Notes: a model not told the origin generated them from the letters alone. DNA of 64,000 bases from Dicaeum eximium (GCA_013396995.1 VWZP01008552.1:186001-250000), one strand, 5' to 3'; positions 1 through 12,400 are shown, numbered from the stretch's first letter. Numbers and translations: made by a program.

Positions 1-2069
1 TAAATTTTAATTACAAATAACTGAGCAACACTAAAGAATGTCTGTCTGCTAGTGACTCCTTAGTTCAAAGTGACAAGATTGCCCCAGAAGAAACTGAAGG
101 CACCTGAATCTAAAAAGGATTCCCACATCCTCAGCAGCTGCTCCCCAGTCCCAGGGGCAGATCCACTCTTCTTTCCCCACGAGCAATAGCAGCCTAAAGC
201 ATCCCCTGTGTCCCTTCCCTTCACCTGCTTGTTGTGACCCAGTGCCTGGCATGCATTTGGTAAACCAGCAGGTAAATTGGATCAGTGAACTGCTCCAGGC
301 TATGAAATAATCCTAGAAGTGAAGTCTAACCTGATCTGTTCACTAGTGCTGTGTCCTGGCAAGCCCTGGGGTCAAGTGAGCTGTCAGAGCAGAGGGAATG
401 ATTGATGGGAGACAGGCAAAGGTGGGAGATGTTTAAGCTGGTGTAGCTGCTGAGACCAACCAGCCCAAATCCTGCTGAGAGTGAGGCATGCCTGTGGGCT
501 GGGCAGCCAGGCATTGCAGCACTTGCTTCATCCTTCATCCATAAATTAGCTCTGCTTTGCCTTAAGCACAGGGCTCAAACCAGGGCACCTTCCCACACCT
601 CACAGGGCACACTGCACACCTGGCACAGCAACAGGGCAGCAGGGGACCCAAGAATTTATGGTTGTAGCACACTCACAGGATGGCCGTGCTGGTCAGGTCT
701 CCTCAAGGTGAGCCAAACCCAGCACATCACCCCCATCCATCTCCTGGTGGCTTTTGCTGTGTTTTTTACAAGCTGGTAGCTAAAATTTTGATGGTGGGAT
801 AGGGCAGTCCATCTAACATCGCTGTTTGAACTTTAGTATGGAAAAGTGCAAGTCTGCACTCTTGCTTAGTGAGGGGTAATTATATTCTTAAATACTTGCT
901 ATTAATTATGGGAAATACCAGCCTTCAGCCATGCTCAGTGTTGTTGACCTGTGTGTGATTGATCCTCCTGCTCCAGAAAGGTCTTTTTGACCCTGGAGCA
1001 TTTTTACAGCTTCTTGAAATTTGCTGTTGGAAACCAGTTTATGAGGATCATGGCTGGCTTGTAGCAATGTGTGGTGGCCTTGCTTCTTATGGCTTGGGAG
1101 GAAAAGTGAGAGGGGATTCCAAGGGCTTTGGCATGGAAGGTATAAAAAGGATTCTAATTACTTCATACATTCAGCATCAGTCCTTAGCTCCAGTGGCAAA
1201 TAGGAGCAGAAAGACTAAAAGCCTCCTTTTACTTACACTGACAACTCTGACCTGTGGTTTAGTTTTAACCAAGATATCTGGTATTGTTATATGCACTATT
1301 CAAAGTACCCAACCTATCAGAGCAGTCTTTTTCCAGGTGAGTTTTATCTCAGATAAAACATGAAAACACTGGTTTGCTTTGCAGTTTTGTAAACAGGCAG
1401 GAAGATTGTACAGAGGGGCTTTGTTTAGGGCCTGCATGCTTTGAAGATGCTTTAAGTAAACACCACTTACTGCTAGCTTATTATCTAGTCAAACAAAGAG
1501 ATTTTGTGGTTTGAGGCTGTAGAAAGGAAAGAATCAGCTGCTGTAAATACCAGTCAATGGATGAAGGAAGAAGCAATGTTCATTATATTCATGACTGTCA
1601 GAAAGCAAAGCTGGGACTTGCAGAGGATCTGTAAAATCTTCAGCACAGGTGTAAGTGCAAACACCACATGGAGCAGTGGGATCTTCACTGAAAAGTTAAA
1701 TTCTGCTCAATTCTGTCCTGAAAAAGGACCAGTCTGTGAGTTTCTTAATAAATATTTAAGAGGGGCATCACTTACATTAGACATACTTGTGCATCCAGAA
1801 TACCTTAAGTTGAGAGCTGGGATAAAACTTAAAGAAACCCAATAAATGGACAAAGAAGCACACAGAGCCAAATTCCTGCTTGGCAAAGTTCCTCCAGCAT
1901 TAGAGCATTTGGCAGACAATATTTAATAAAGCACTTGTATCCACATTTAAAACTTTACACCATTTGTGTTCCCTGCCTCTCTTCCTGTCTATTGTTTTTC
2001 TTCAGACACTGTTGGAGTTACAGAGAAATGACCATTACAGCACTCAAGGCACTTGTGTCAGTAAAGTGA
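1..2069. other. Unassigned non-coding DNA
   Basis: No recognisable gene, transposon or RNA gene was seen here. Open frames are short and have no known motifs. A 134-codon plus-strand frame (959-1363) contains a candidate exon, listed separately. An AATAAA at about 1925 has no supporting gene model. The stretch fits intergenic or intronic DNA. Confidence 0.6.
977..1336 (+). other. Weak candidate exon (acceptor, open frame, consensus donor)
   Basis: The sequence shows a pyrimidine-rich stretch ending in CTCCAG at 971-976, then a 360-base frame with no stop (120 codons, phase 0 to phase 0), then CAG followed by GTGAGT at 1337-1342, which is a full consensus donor. The translation begins KGLFDPGAFLQLL and has no domain I recognise. 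Two hydrophobic patches occur (around the SLLLLTLTTLTCGLVL part) but no clear signal peptide. A frame of this length can arise by chance in a window this size, so the splice-site pairing is the only real support. It could equally be ordinary intron sequence. Confidence 0.12.
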
Positions 2070-2070
2070 G

Positions 2071-2094
2071 GTGGTGTGTGGTGTGTGTGTGTGT
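2071..2094. repeat. (GT)n microsatellite, imperfect
   Basis: A run of GT and GTG units lies just upstream of the pyrimidine tract at 2191. It is a simple repeat with no coding meaning. Confidence 0.85.
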
Positions 2095-2190
2095 CTGCTC
2101 TTGTTTTGGATGGGCTGATCCTTTGCTGTGCAGAAATAATTCCCTGTCTTAATTCCAAAGGGCAGCAAAGGATAGAGTTAAGGCAGGTAA

Positions 2191-2284
2191 TCTTTTTTTC
2201 TCCTTTTTCTCCTCCTTCTCCTCCTTCTCCTTCTCCTTCTCCTTCTCCTTCTCCTTCTCCTTCTCCTTCTCCTTCTCCTTCTCC
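2191..2284. repeat. (CTCCTT)n hexanucleotide repeat in a 94-nt pure pyrimidine tract
   Basis: All 94 bases are C or T. The first ~20 bases are T-rich; from about 2212 the tract settles into a regular CTCCTT hexamer to 2284. Such polypyrimidine/polypurine duplexes can adopt triplex structures. The hexamer is not its own mirror image, so a perfect intramolecular triplex is not expected along its whole length. Its length is likely to vary between individuals. Confidence 0.95.
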
Positions 2285-2329
2285 AAAAACTTGGAGATTA
2301 TGGCTAAATACAATTTTTTGAGGTAATGT

Positions 2330-4735
2330 TTTTCACAAGATAAAAAGGATGTTGTTTTCTTTGGAAGTCACCAGTTGGAGAGTGAGATGCTTGGGATCAG
2401 TGGTGCATATAGGAGATAATGTGCATTAATTTTTCCCCCCATCTTTTGCAGAATGTAACCCAGAGCTCTTGCCTGTGCTGCTGCATGGCCAGGTGTCCCC
2501 AGGGGAAGAGCACTGGATACCCCCCTCCTTCCACATTCAGGACCTGGGTTTTTTGGGAAAATCCCTCCAGCCAAGAGCAAAACACTAATAACTCTGCTTT
2601 ACATGCTGAGAAATTCAACTGCTATCTGTGGAGTGCTTTAAATGCACATTAATTGTTGTTTCTAGCTCTGCTGAGAGCCTGAGCAGCTGGAATATGGCAG
2701 GGAAATAGTTAGCCAGTGGTTGGGAAGCCTCACTGGGAATGAGGAGCCTCCCCAGCTCCACTCAAATGATGGCAACAGGCCACTTACCCTGTCCTCAAAA
2801 GTGAAACACTTTACAGATGTCCATGAAGAAAATTGATCTCGGCTGCTTTATCCCATGGACCTAAACAGGGTTAGGAAGCTGTGTTTTCCTATTAGAAATT
2901 GTTTTGTTAGGGGATAGTTTGTGGTCCAAACAATCAGGTTTGAAAAAAGGCCACATTGACCATAAAGTACCTGAGGCAGGTATTTTCCCAGACAAATGCT
3001 TTCCAGTTTCATAGGGCTGGAAAACTTGTAGGTTTTCCCTAGTTTATTGGTGCATGTTCCTCTCCTCTTGGCTTGTTTTGAGCTCTGCAATATTCAGGAG
3101 CTATATCCTGATGTAGGCCTGTACTCTGCCCACACACCAGACTCTTGGTAAGGCACTAATCAGAAGAAAAAAAGGAGGGCAAGAAAGAGAAAACTAGAGC
3201 TCATAGATATTTGGATTTCAAGCATTATGGTTGCTCAGAGCCGAGGTATTTAATTTATCCCATTGAGAGAAATGGATGCTGTACTACTCTTTCCAAGTAT
3301 GAAGTATTTCAAAGTATTTCTCTTCTCCATCCTTCACTGCTATTCATTTGCACTTTATTCCTCTTGTCCCTTCATCTCTGGGTGATAAGGAACCTTACAT
3401 TCTTTGTTTTTCAGATGGCATCTGAAGACTTGGACAGTCAGATCAAGGCCTCTGTCTGAACCAGCCTTGGCTGTGTTGTTTATCAAAACAGGTCCTGTCC
3501 TTGTGCCTGTATTTCTCCAAGGGCTTGATTTCTCTCCATGCCCAGCAAAGTGCCCTGGTTCAGCCCAGCCAGCCCTTTCCTGCTCCCTCCTGGGCTGAGC
3601 ACTCAGCTGCCCTCGAGCGTGCTCCGTGCTGGGTGTGGATTTATTGGAAATGGAGCAAGCCAAACTTTCAGAGATGTTTTTCCAGGGGCTGGGAGCTGTG
3701 TCCTACCTGCTCCACCCTCGTGGCAAGCTGGTTGCTGCAGGGCAGAGCTGCCAAGGGAAGGTGGGGTAACACAAGTGGGTCTGGGGTCTCGACAGCAAAG
3801 GGCAGGTCTGAGATCGTGCAGCCCCTTTTCTCTTTAAAACTTGCAAGGGGGATCTGAGAAGGGCAAGCAGAGGTATTGACAGGAGTTGTTTTTCTGATTT
3901 CTTTTAATAAGAACTAAGAGCAGTTTGACTGAAGAAATTTTGTTTGCATTTCTCCTGAAAATCGGGAAGGGTAGGACTGGTGGAGATTTTGTCAACAGAG
4001 GAACCATGTAAATAAAGCTGATGAGTCAAGAGAGAAGTAGGTTTTAACCCAAGCCATTTGTGCTGAGAGCAGCCCCACACTGCCTTAGGAAAGCTGTGAT
4101 ATGAATCCCACTTGGGAGGTCTCCAGCACCAGGAAAGGGGAATGACCTGGTAATTGGGGCGTTTGCTGGTTTATTATCAAAGTGCCTGGGGGAGAGAGAA
4201 GGCGTCTGCAGTCCCAGATTGACCCTGCTAAGGGCAGAGAGCCCTCACACCGATGTCCTGTCCTCCTGCAATCCCTCCAGCACTGCCTGCTGGGGCACAC
4301 ATGCTCACTTGGATAGATGCTGTTCCTTGCTGGCACTAAACCTTGCCATGGAGAGATGCTTTTAGGAGAGGAAAAGCAAAACACCGGGTTTGCTGGATGA
4401 GACAGGAATAAGAAATCTGACCTGCCAAAACTTTTGCTACCCTGCAACCCAAAACCTCTGTGCCTCATCCCATATTTTTCCTTTGAAGGCTGTTCTCATG
4501 TTCCTTTGCTCATGGGCAAACCTTGTTGCTGTACCAGCTGCAGGCCTCGTTCCCTCTTCCCCCAGAGCTCCTCTTTGCCCTCAGTTCCCCCTTCCCCAGG
4601 AGGGGACAGGAAGCAGAGGGCATCTGCCTGCCAGGAGCTTTCCTTCACTGACAGAATCTTCCACTTCTTCATTAAGGACAGGAAGTGTTTTCCAGGCTGG
4701 AGGTGACTCTGGGTCTGCTTGTCTCAGGCTTTCTA
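2330..4735. other. Unassigned non-coding DNA
   Basis: No transposon or gene was recognised. One weak terminal-exon candidate (3415-4035) is listed separately. Open frames on both strands are short and overlap one another, as expected for non-coding sequence. Confidence 0.6.
3415..4035 (+). other. Weak candidate terminal exon with polyadenylation signal
   Basis: A good acceptor (TTCTTTGTTTTTCAG) ends at 3414. It is followed directly by an ATG and 14 codons reading MASEDLDSQIKASV, then a TGA at 3457-3459. An AATAAA hexamer lies at 4011-4016, giving the shape of a last exon with about 550 bases of 3' untranslated sequence. The 14 residues are polar and protein-like but match nothing I know, and no upstream partner exon is visible. 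The arrangement may be accidental. Confidence 0.15.
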
Positions 4736-4905
4736 GTGACTCATCTGTCTGCAAATGGTACGATGCCGTCTGATGGGTTTTTTGAAAGCGCAGACAGCGT
4801 TATGTGTTGAGATATTGAGAGGCTGATTTCTGTTTTGACTGTTGTCATGTTGGCTTGCAAAGCCTAAGGTATGTGTCACTTTTGGGGGTTAACCACTCTC
4901 ATTCA
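4736..4905. other. Candidate conserved non-coding element
   Basis: Four CpG dinucleotides survive within about 50 bases (around 4759-4800) inside otherwise CpG-poor DNA, among AT-rich motifs such as GTTGAGATATTGAG. In methylated vertebrate intergenic DNA, CpGs are normally lost, so a cluster suggests constraint or young sequence. No reading frame and no transposon explain it. Conservation is inferred, not seen. Confidence 0.3.
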
Positions 4906-4939
4906 GGGATTTTATTAATAGCTTCTGTGCTCATGAATG

Positions 4940-4961
4940 AAAAAAAAAGAAAAAAAAAAAA
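4940..4961. repeat. A-rich tract
   Basis: Twenty-two bases are all A except one internal G and the final positions. There is no adjoining retrogene or SINE body that would make this a retroposed tail. Confidence 0.85.
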
Positions 4962-4962
4962 G

Positions 4963-6501
4963 GGCAACTTGTTGAAATTGGAAGGAGTAGGAGGGAACTT
5001 CTCTTTTTTTTCCGGTCTGCTGTGAATTTCAAAGGCTTTCCTCAGAAAGAGAGAGGCAAGGAGGCTGAGTTTCCTTCTTCCTGAATGGAGCCTCTACTGA
5101 TCACAGCAGATCTGACTCTGGCTGTGTTATGCTACAGAATACTGAGACTTATGAATGAAACCTGTTACACATTAAAACGTTAAATATACACCCACAATGT
5201 CTGGAGCTGTGTGGTAGTAGCTTCAAAGCATAGAGTTTAGAACAAAAAAAGTGGGGCCGTAGGTTGTGCTTAAGTTCATAAAAGAGATAAAGGTAAGATG
5301 CAAATTTAAGCATGGAAGAAATCAATTTAAAAGCATTGTCTGAGACAATTTGAAAGTATTTCTCTGGCCACTGACTATTAACTCTAACCCCAGAAGTAAA
5401 TGATAACAAACATACCATTTCTTTTAGAGGCATCTGTTTCTTTTTGTTTTAACTGGATTTACATGCCCTGACCCTTCTGTGATTATTCCTCATCTTTTTG
5501 AATGAAATGAAGCAGTTAAGTAATTTGAGTGGCATTTACAAAAAGCCCTATAGGTCCAGGAGCTGCGCAGCTTCCAGACGAATGTTTTATTAAGCCTTTC
5601 AAGGGTGGCCACATCTCATGTCCTTCATTGCTGATTTGGGGCATTTTCCACCAAGCACAGCATCTCTGCAGAGGTGATGAGCTTGGAAGAGAGAGGATTT
5701 GAACAGGACTGTCTTTTATCACCTGAGTAACCTTCAAGTTACAGATGGAGGGGACGTGCTGAAGGTGAAGAGGCTGGGAGGTGGAATAAAGCTGCACCTC
5801 TGGCTGCACCTGGTCCTGATGCAACCCAGTGAGAGACCAACATATATTGGAGGGTAAACAAAGCATGGGCAAACAGGGAAACAGCTGAAAAGGTGGAGGA
5901 ACCCCCCAGAGATCCTTCCAGTTTAATGAGGGTGTTGCATTCCTCCCTCAAAACAGAAGCCTCTGAGACTGAAGTAACAGAAGAAAGCAGTGTCCTGCTC
6001 TGAAAGTCTTAGGCAAAGAGCTGGAGGGGCCAGGTTATCCCTCTGGAATTTTTATTGACTCCAGCTGCTTTTCTCCAGGCTGATTCACCTCTGTCTCTAA
6101 GGAAACACGGGAAAGAAATGACGTTTCTAGCAATCTGGAGGGAGTCACAATGTGCCTTCAGGGCACTGGGCGCATAAACAGAAGAATGTGAGATCAATTA
6201 CCTGTGCTGTCTAGGCTGGCTATTCCCTCCCCTTCCTTTGCTGACCTGTAAGAGAACTGGCATTGAGGCAATTCATGCCCCCCAATTCTCTTGGTTTCTG
6301 TGGAATACTTTGCAAACAGCACGGACAAGTGACATAACCAATTCACGTGTGCATGCACGGAGAAGGTTATCAAGGTCATGGGCTACCATCAAGGTTTCTT
6401 AATTGTGTTTTCATTCTCTTTAGTTAATTCACAGTAATTAAGAGGATAAACAAGCTGCAGAAAACATATTTTGGGCAGTGATTCATGGTACCACTGAAGA
6501 A
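4963..6501. other. Unassigned non-coding DNA
   Basis: No gene, transposon or strong repeat was recognised. The open frames have no motif and overlap on opposite strands. Confidence 0.55.
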
Positions 6502-6568
6502 TGATAGAATGGTTTGGGTTCAAAGGGACATTCAGAGGTCATCTAGTCCAACCCCTCTGCAATGAAAT
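6502..6568 (-). mobile_element. CR1 LINE fragment, 3' end
   Basis: The plus strand reads GAATGGTTTGGGTT followed by a diverged GGGACATTCAGAGGTCATC and AGTCCAACCCCTCTGC. This is the complement of the CR1 3' end, so the element lies on the minus strand. Only about 65 bases remain, which is typical of severe 5' truncation during target-primed reverse transcription. A short AATAG-type simple repeat follows at 6575-6595. Confidence 0.85.
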
Positions 6569-6599
6569 GAGAAGAATATATAGAATAGAATAGAAAAGA

Positions 6600-6870
6600 G
6601 ATTATTTTTCTGAGGGAATTTAAAAATGCCTTTCACTCAGGTACAATGAAAGCAGCTGGTTTCTTCACAAATACTGCTGCTAACAGTATATATTTTAACC
6701 ACACAAAGACCAGAAATTTTGACAAATCAGTGTCATACTGTTCATTTTGACAGTGATTTTGGTTTAAACCATTTACAGCCTTAGCTGCATTTTTCTTGAC
6801 CAAACTAATTGGTCAAAAATTCCCCAGCTTCACCCAACTCTATTTAAACACCCTCCCCTATCAGTAGATT
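6600..6870. other. Unassigned AT-rich DNA
   Basis: Nothing recognisable was found. A TATTTAAA box occurs at 6841-6847 on the plus strand, but it has no supporting transcript structure. Confidence 0.5.
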
Positions 6871-6871
6871 A

Positions 6872-7480
6872 TGGGACAGAAGACTCCAGAAGTCCAAAGC
6901 ACTTACAAACAACTTCAGGGTTTATTGTTAAGAAACACATCCAAAGTCACATAAAGAAATGATCAGCACCCAGAACAGGGCACTCAAGGCCTTGACTCAG
7001 CGTGTTCACCAGATTTGTTGGTCCCAGGTACATCTTTAGTCCATGCAACCTCCATTGTCTTTTAGTCAAATACATGTGCTTTTCCAACTCAGAGGAAAAC
7101 CTGCCCAGGAATTATGCACAGTGCAGCTTGTTCTCCCAGAGCTATGTCTCCCCACAAGAAAACCGGGGTGGGGTTATGGGGTAGTAAGTAATTCCTGAAC
7201 AAGGCTGGACCAGGGCAAAAGGAAGGTCAAAGGAAGGCTTGAAAAGGACTCCCCAGGCCCACACAGCTCTGTAATTACAGTCACTGCTGGGGTTCATCCG
7301 TGTGGCACTTGGGGGAGTGGGTGGAAAGAGGAGCTGTTTGTCTGTACATTGAGCTCCTGTTAATGGTTACCTGAAAGCAAACTCACTCCTGCTCAATGGG
7401 ACATTGTCCTGTAGCCCACCTGTAGTGGAGGGCAGGTGGCCTTTTATGCCTGGCTGGGGGAGTTGCCTCAGCTGCTGGAC
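6872..7480 (-). mobile_element. Possible LTR-like repeat, boundaries uncertain
   Basis: Read on the minus strand, a GGCATAAAAGG TATA-type box (about 7438-7450) is followed roughly 500 bases later by AATAAACCCTGAAG (AATAAA at 6921-6926 complement) and then by a possible CA end at 6872. This order resembles a promoter plus polyadenylation signal within one LTR. The text also seems to me like a dispersed avian repeat, but that is memory and not proof. I could not find a target-site duplication. It may instead be ordinary DNA with chance motifs. Confidence 0.28.
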
Positions 7481-9179
7481 AGAAAAATGCACGTGCAAAC
7501 CCTTTTGGAATTTCTCAGCTCCTACTCTTTGATTAGATCATTGAGGAGGCCCTAAGACTAAGGGAATTTCCACTCCATAGAACTGATTTTCCACTCTTAT
7601 GGAGTTTGTGCATGGACTTGCTTTAATTCAAAACCAATGCCACTGCTCTTTGCACTGTGGAGTTGTGAGGGTAACTTGCTCTAAAGAGGGGTTGAGTTGG
7701 CCAGTGCAGGGTGAACCAGATGATTATGGGAGCTGAAGTTACAGAATATCAACTTTTCAAACTGTTCTGTCTTCTAACTGCTCTACCCTGACTTTACAAC
7801 AGGTCTCATCCTCAATCAGAGGTGGTCCCAAGGTAAATTCACAGGGTCAAGACCAGTTCCCCTCCCACTGGTGATGTGATGGCCTCTGTTCAGCAGCTGG
7901 AACCTCAACCTTCAGTCTGACCATTATAAGGATCAATAAACACCTTTGGGCTGAGCACAGTTTGGCCCCAGGTTAGTGGGAGGGAGCAGGTGGCCACAAA
8001 GGACATGAAAAAGGGCCCTGTAGTGGCTCACCTGTGCCCTGATCATGGGCTCCTGCTTGGCAAACCACAGATCAAACCATGGGCCACAATCTGAATGTCT
8101 TTGGCCAGTGGCACTGGGGAGCTCCATTTCATCTCTGTCTGTGCCAGCACTTGTGCCAGAGCACAGCTGCACAATCCTGTGCTGCATGAATTATTGCATG
8201 AATTGTAATTTCTTATATTAGAAAAATTATCTATAAAAGCAGAAGAAAAACCCCCTCCAGCAAATAGTCCCAGTTGAGTTAAACAAACATGTAAATTTAT
8301 GGTAAGCCCTATGAACTACTGAGAAATGTCTACCAAGGCCCATAAATGTGCTGGTTTTTAGTCTCAGGCTTAATTACCCTGTGCTGCTTTGCTGGGTGCT
8401 TCCAATCTGCAAAGAAAATACATCAGAGCTGGATATAACAGCTGCTCATGTGCTACAAAGGTTCATGCTTTTGGGAAAGGATATATATTGAATAATTCTG
8501 AACAGTCTGGCCTGTGTTGATAGCTGGCTTTCATTTATTTGGTAGGATCCTATAATTCCTTCAGATCAAATCTGACACCAAGCAAAGTGTGAGCACTTCT
8601 GTAGATGTGAAATTGTAAACAAAATTGCAGTGCTGCTAATTTTTGATGAAACCTGACTCCTCCTTGAATACAAGCTCTTTATAGCAGGGTAGGAAATAAA
8701 GCTGGTTCACCATTAATCCCAAAAGAAATCGAAAAACTTTTTTTTTCTATGAAGCTGTGTATTTTAAAGTCTGGTTTAATTTCCTTTTTTCTTTTTTTTC
8801 TTCTTTCCTCTTTAGTTTGTATCTTTGAGAAATACCAACTTTTCTGGTTTTATTGCACTTTCTCACAACTTCCCCTCTGGAGATTTAAGAATCTGAGATA
8901 TTTATAAGCTCAAATACTCTGATTTTATTGGTCCTCCAAAGGCTCCATGTATGGCTCAGCCTTACAGCCTGCTCATGTCCTTCACCATGGTTTAAACAAG
9001 GCTCTTAAAGAAACAAAACCTCTAAGGACAAAATCCCCCAAAGGTCATTTATCAGACATTTGGCAGACTAAGTAGCAGCTCTGATAATGCTTCTGATGGG
9101 CTGAATGAAAGGTCTATAATCCTTTCCTATAGCAAATGTAGGCAAATCTGGATCTATTCCTCCTAGCAACCAATAATTT
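7481..9179. other. Unassigned non-coding DNA with a T-rich tract
   Basis: No gene or transposon was recognised. A 34-nt pyrimidine run at 8780-8813 ends in TTTAG and looks like a splice acceptor, but no convincing donor follows it nearby. Confidence 0.55.
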
Positions 9180-9420
9180 GACATAAATTACACAGTAACT
9201 GCTTAGCTGTGTTGGGAGCGTGGTGGTGGGTTTTTTTTCTTTGCCCTCAAGCTGAACTTCATTTGCAGCAGGGCTGCCAAATCCATTTCATTGTAAAGAA
9301 ATTTGCTTTCTAAACGAGATACCCCCAGGGATGGAGATTGTGTGGAAACGAAGCCAAATCCAATTGCTTGGCTATCTGTATGGGTTGGATGTAAGTTAGC
9401 AAACAGTATCACTCCTTGCA
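9180..9420. other. Candidate conserved non-coding element
   Basis: A block of mixed AT-rich sequence contains isolated CpGs (AAACGAGATACC, GGAAACGAAGCC) and repeated CCAAATCCA words. It has no repeat signature and its short minus-strand frame has no motif. The texture resembles constrained enhancer DNA, but this is an impression only. Confidence 0.22.
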
Positions 9421-12400
9421 TCTCCTATTGACTAAGCCCTTTATTTACTGGCTCCAGGCTGCATTCCTGGAAGCCTGTCAAGCTGTTCAAACACGTGGAG
9501 CCTGTTGGAGAGCTGGGGGCAGGCTCCCACCCTAAGGTGTCCTGGAGCCCCTTGGGAATTTCTCTTTGCTGGCTGGCACAGGGGCAATTCCATGGGGCAG
9601 TTCTGGCTGGGGGCTTGAGCCCTCACGTCCCACTTGTGATCTGCTCCTAAGGCTTTGCTGGCTGAGGCTGTGACTTGGAGTTGTTTTGACTCTTCTTTAC
9701 GTGGATATCTGATGGAAATCACACTCTCTCCCTAAGGAAACCTCAGAAAACGTGTCAAAGTTGTAGTTGCTGGACGTGGTTATGGACTGAACCTTCTTTT
9801 TTTCCAGCAGCAATGAAAAATGCTGTTTCACTTGCAGGGTGGGAGGATGGGTTTGCTGCTGGCTTTGAACCCACGGGATCCAAATTCCAAAGAGTCTGTG
9901 GGTGCTGCCCTATCACAGATAAACCCTCTGCTCTATGAGTGCTGCTTGTCCCTACAGTCTTTCTTTAGATCATGGCAGCAAGGTGTAGGATGGTCTTTTC
10001 TACCTTTAAAAATCTTCCTTTTCCAGCCTCTCCACTATCGCTATCAACTTCCAGCCTAAGCACACTAGAAAGTGTAAGTATAGAGCTCAAAATCCCCCAA
10101 AAACACAGCCCAAAAGAGGAAAAATATGTTCTCTCAGCCAATCAGTGTGGACTGAAGAATGAGTCACATCTGATGTATTTAAAAATATATGACCTATTCC
10201 TGTAATGTAAAACATGGCCACAGCTCGCTGTTCTTATACAGTGGAAATTCCATATTTATTCTCATGAAGCCTATCTGTTATGTTATCCAATTGAGTTACT
10301 TAGAAACAGCAATTGTTCCAGTGTTTTAACAGGGTACTGTAACCAAATTTCCTTTGTGAATTCACTGTAGGCTTGTCTTGACAATCCATGAAGATGATGT
10401 AACCAAAAAACAGCCCATTAATCTCATCTGAAGCTTTAAATTCCAAGGTGCAATAAATCAAGTTTCAATGAGTTTCCACTGAACAAAAGTAAAGGGGCTT
10501 TACTTTTATTTAAAAGGGGAAAAACTTTTATTTAAAGTGAGGGTTTATTTAACTGCATGTTATTATCTAACTCTTCAAGCAGCAACTAGTTATGCTAAAA
10601 GGGGAGAGCACTGATGTGATGAGTCTTTTTACTTCTGCATCCTTATAAGATAGTTTGTTTAACAGATGCAGAAGGTGCTGAAACACAAAATAAAAAAAGA
10701 AAAATAAAAAAAACAATGAGGAAGGGGTGAATTTAGCGTCATGCTCTTGTGGGAAATACATGCAGAATTTATTCCTTCATGGCCTAGGGACAAGGCTGAT
10801 CTGGTGACTCTGCAGAAGTTTTTGGCAGTGTCTTACATGAATCCATGCTTCTCCAAGCCTCCTCCCTGTTCTCCCAGCTATCCTGACACAGATGGCTGTG
10901 CACAGACAGTGTCAGCAGGGAGAGGAGGGGAGCTCTGCAAAGCTGGGACTGCACAAAAGCAGTGCTCTGGCTTTTAGCAAAGTCTCCTTACAACTTCTCC
11001 CTACCTGCCAGCTCCTGCCTGCTGTAGGATACAGAGGCTCTAGGATTACTAATGCCTGCACCAGAGCCTCCAGTCAAAGTCCCATCAGAACTGCAAAAGA
11101 AACAGGAGGCCCTGTGAGGGGAAGCAGAGAAGGAGATGGAAAAGTGCATTTATGTCGTTGTTGTGTTGTCTTTGAGATTTTTTTAATGCAAAATCTGTGA
11201 GCACAAACGGTGTGGAAGCAGGGCTTGGCTGCCTGACCTGGTGCTTCCCAAAGGCGACTGGAGCAGGTCTCTTGGCTTCAGCGTGCCTTTAATTCTTTAG
11301 GCATTTTTAAGAAATTCCCCAAACCATATTCAAAAGCCAGAGCCACATCTTGGAGTTTCAGTTCCTTTTTCTCATGAAGTCCATTCTCAGAATGACCTGG
11401 GGCAGGGTGGGGAAGAGAAGAATTCAGTAAAGCCAAGCAGGGTCATTTTGTCTGGAGCTGTTGGGAAATAACTGTTCTAACGCTGGAGAGCCCTTGGATG
11501 GGTGGCAAAGGGCTGGAGCAGCCTTTTCCCCTGGGTCAGCTGGAGCAGAATGTTCCCAGTGAAAGAGGAAGGAAGCTCTCCTGCATAAGTGGCTTGTCTG
11601 GGATGTAAAAAGCTACTTGGTGACCTTTTAATGCCTGAATTTTCCTATGCGAAGTGCAGGCACCGGTGTTTTCTGACCTCAAAGAGTTGCAAGGAGAAAA
11701 AAATCAACCCAGTTTGAGAGATGCCCAGATGCCGTCAGCACCAGGGAAATGTTTTTGGAAGTGCTGCCAGCCCAGGAGTCCTTTCATGGGATGTGATTCT
11801 GCCATGCCTGGCACAGGGATGGTGCTGGCCTCGGGGGTGCAAGAAGCACACAGGGCTTATGGGCAGCTGCCTGTGCTGTTTGGACACGTTTCTCTTGCAC
11901 TGTGAGGATCTCTGTGACTGTCTGAGGGTTCCCCTTACCTGTGTTACTCATTTCCAGCACTGATTTTATGTTTCCATGAGTAACTTTATACCTGCTTGGC
12001 TTTTACATATTTGTGTTTTACACAAGGAATAAAGGGAGGGCAGGGCTCCTTTGCTATGGAGGCCAATATTCCCAGCAGATTGTTCCCTATCCCACCATCT
12101 CTCCAAGAGGGTTTAGCTCTGGTGGCAGGGCCTGGTGAGCCACAGAAGAATCTGTGGAGCTGCCAAGGCTCCTTCCTCAGGCACAGAGCTCCTCTTCCCA
12201 TCTCCATGTGGCTGAGCTTGTGTGTGTGTCCACCCCGATGCTCAGCAAGGGCTGCAGGAGCTGGGCTCTTCTCTTCTTCCCTCTCTCCAGGATTTCTGTG
12301 GTGAAATAACAGGAAATGCTTCTGATCATTCTCAGGAGTTTATGACCAAGGAAAACCAAACGAGTACCTTAGCCTAATAAATGTCTTGGGTGGCTTTTCA

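Noticed and set aside
8780..8815. Pyrimidine tract ending in TTTAG as a splice acceptor
   Set aside because: No plausible donor or open frame follows nearby.
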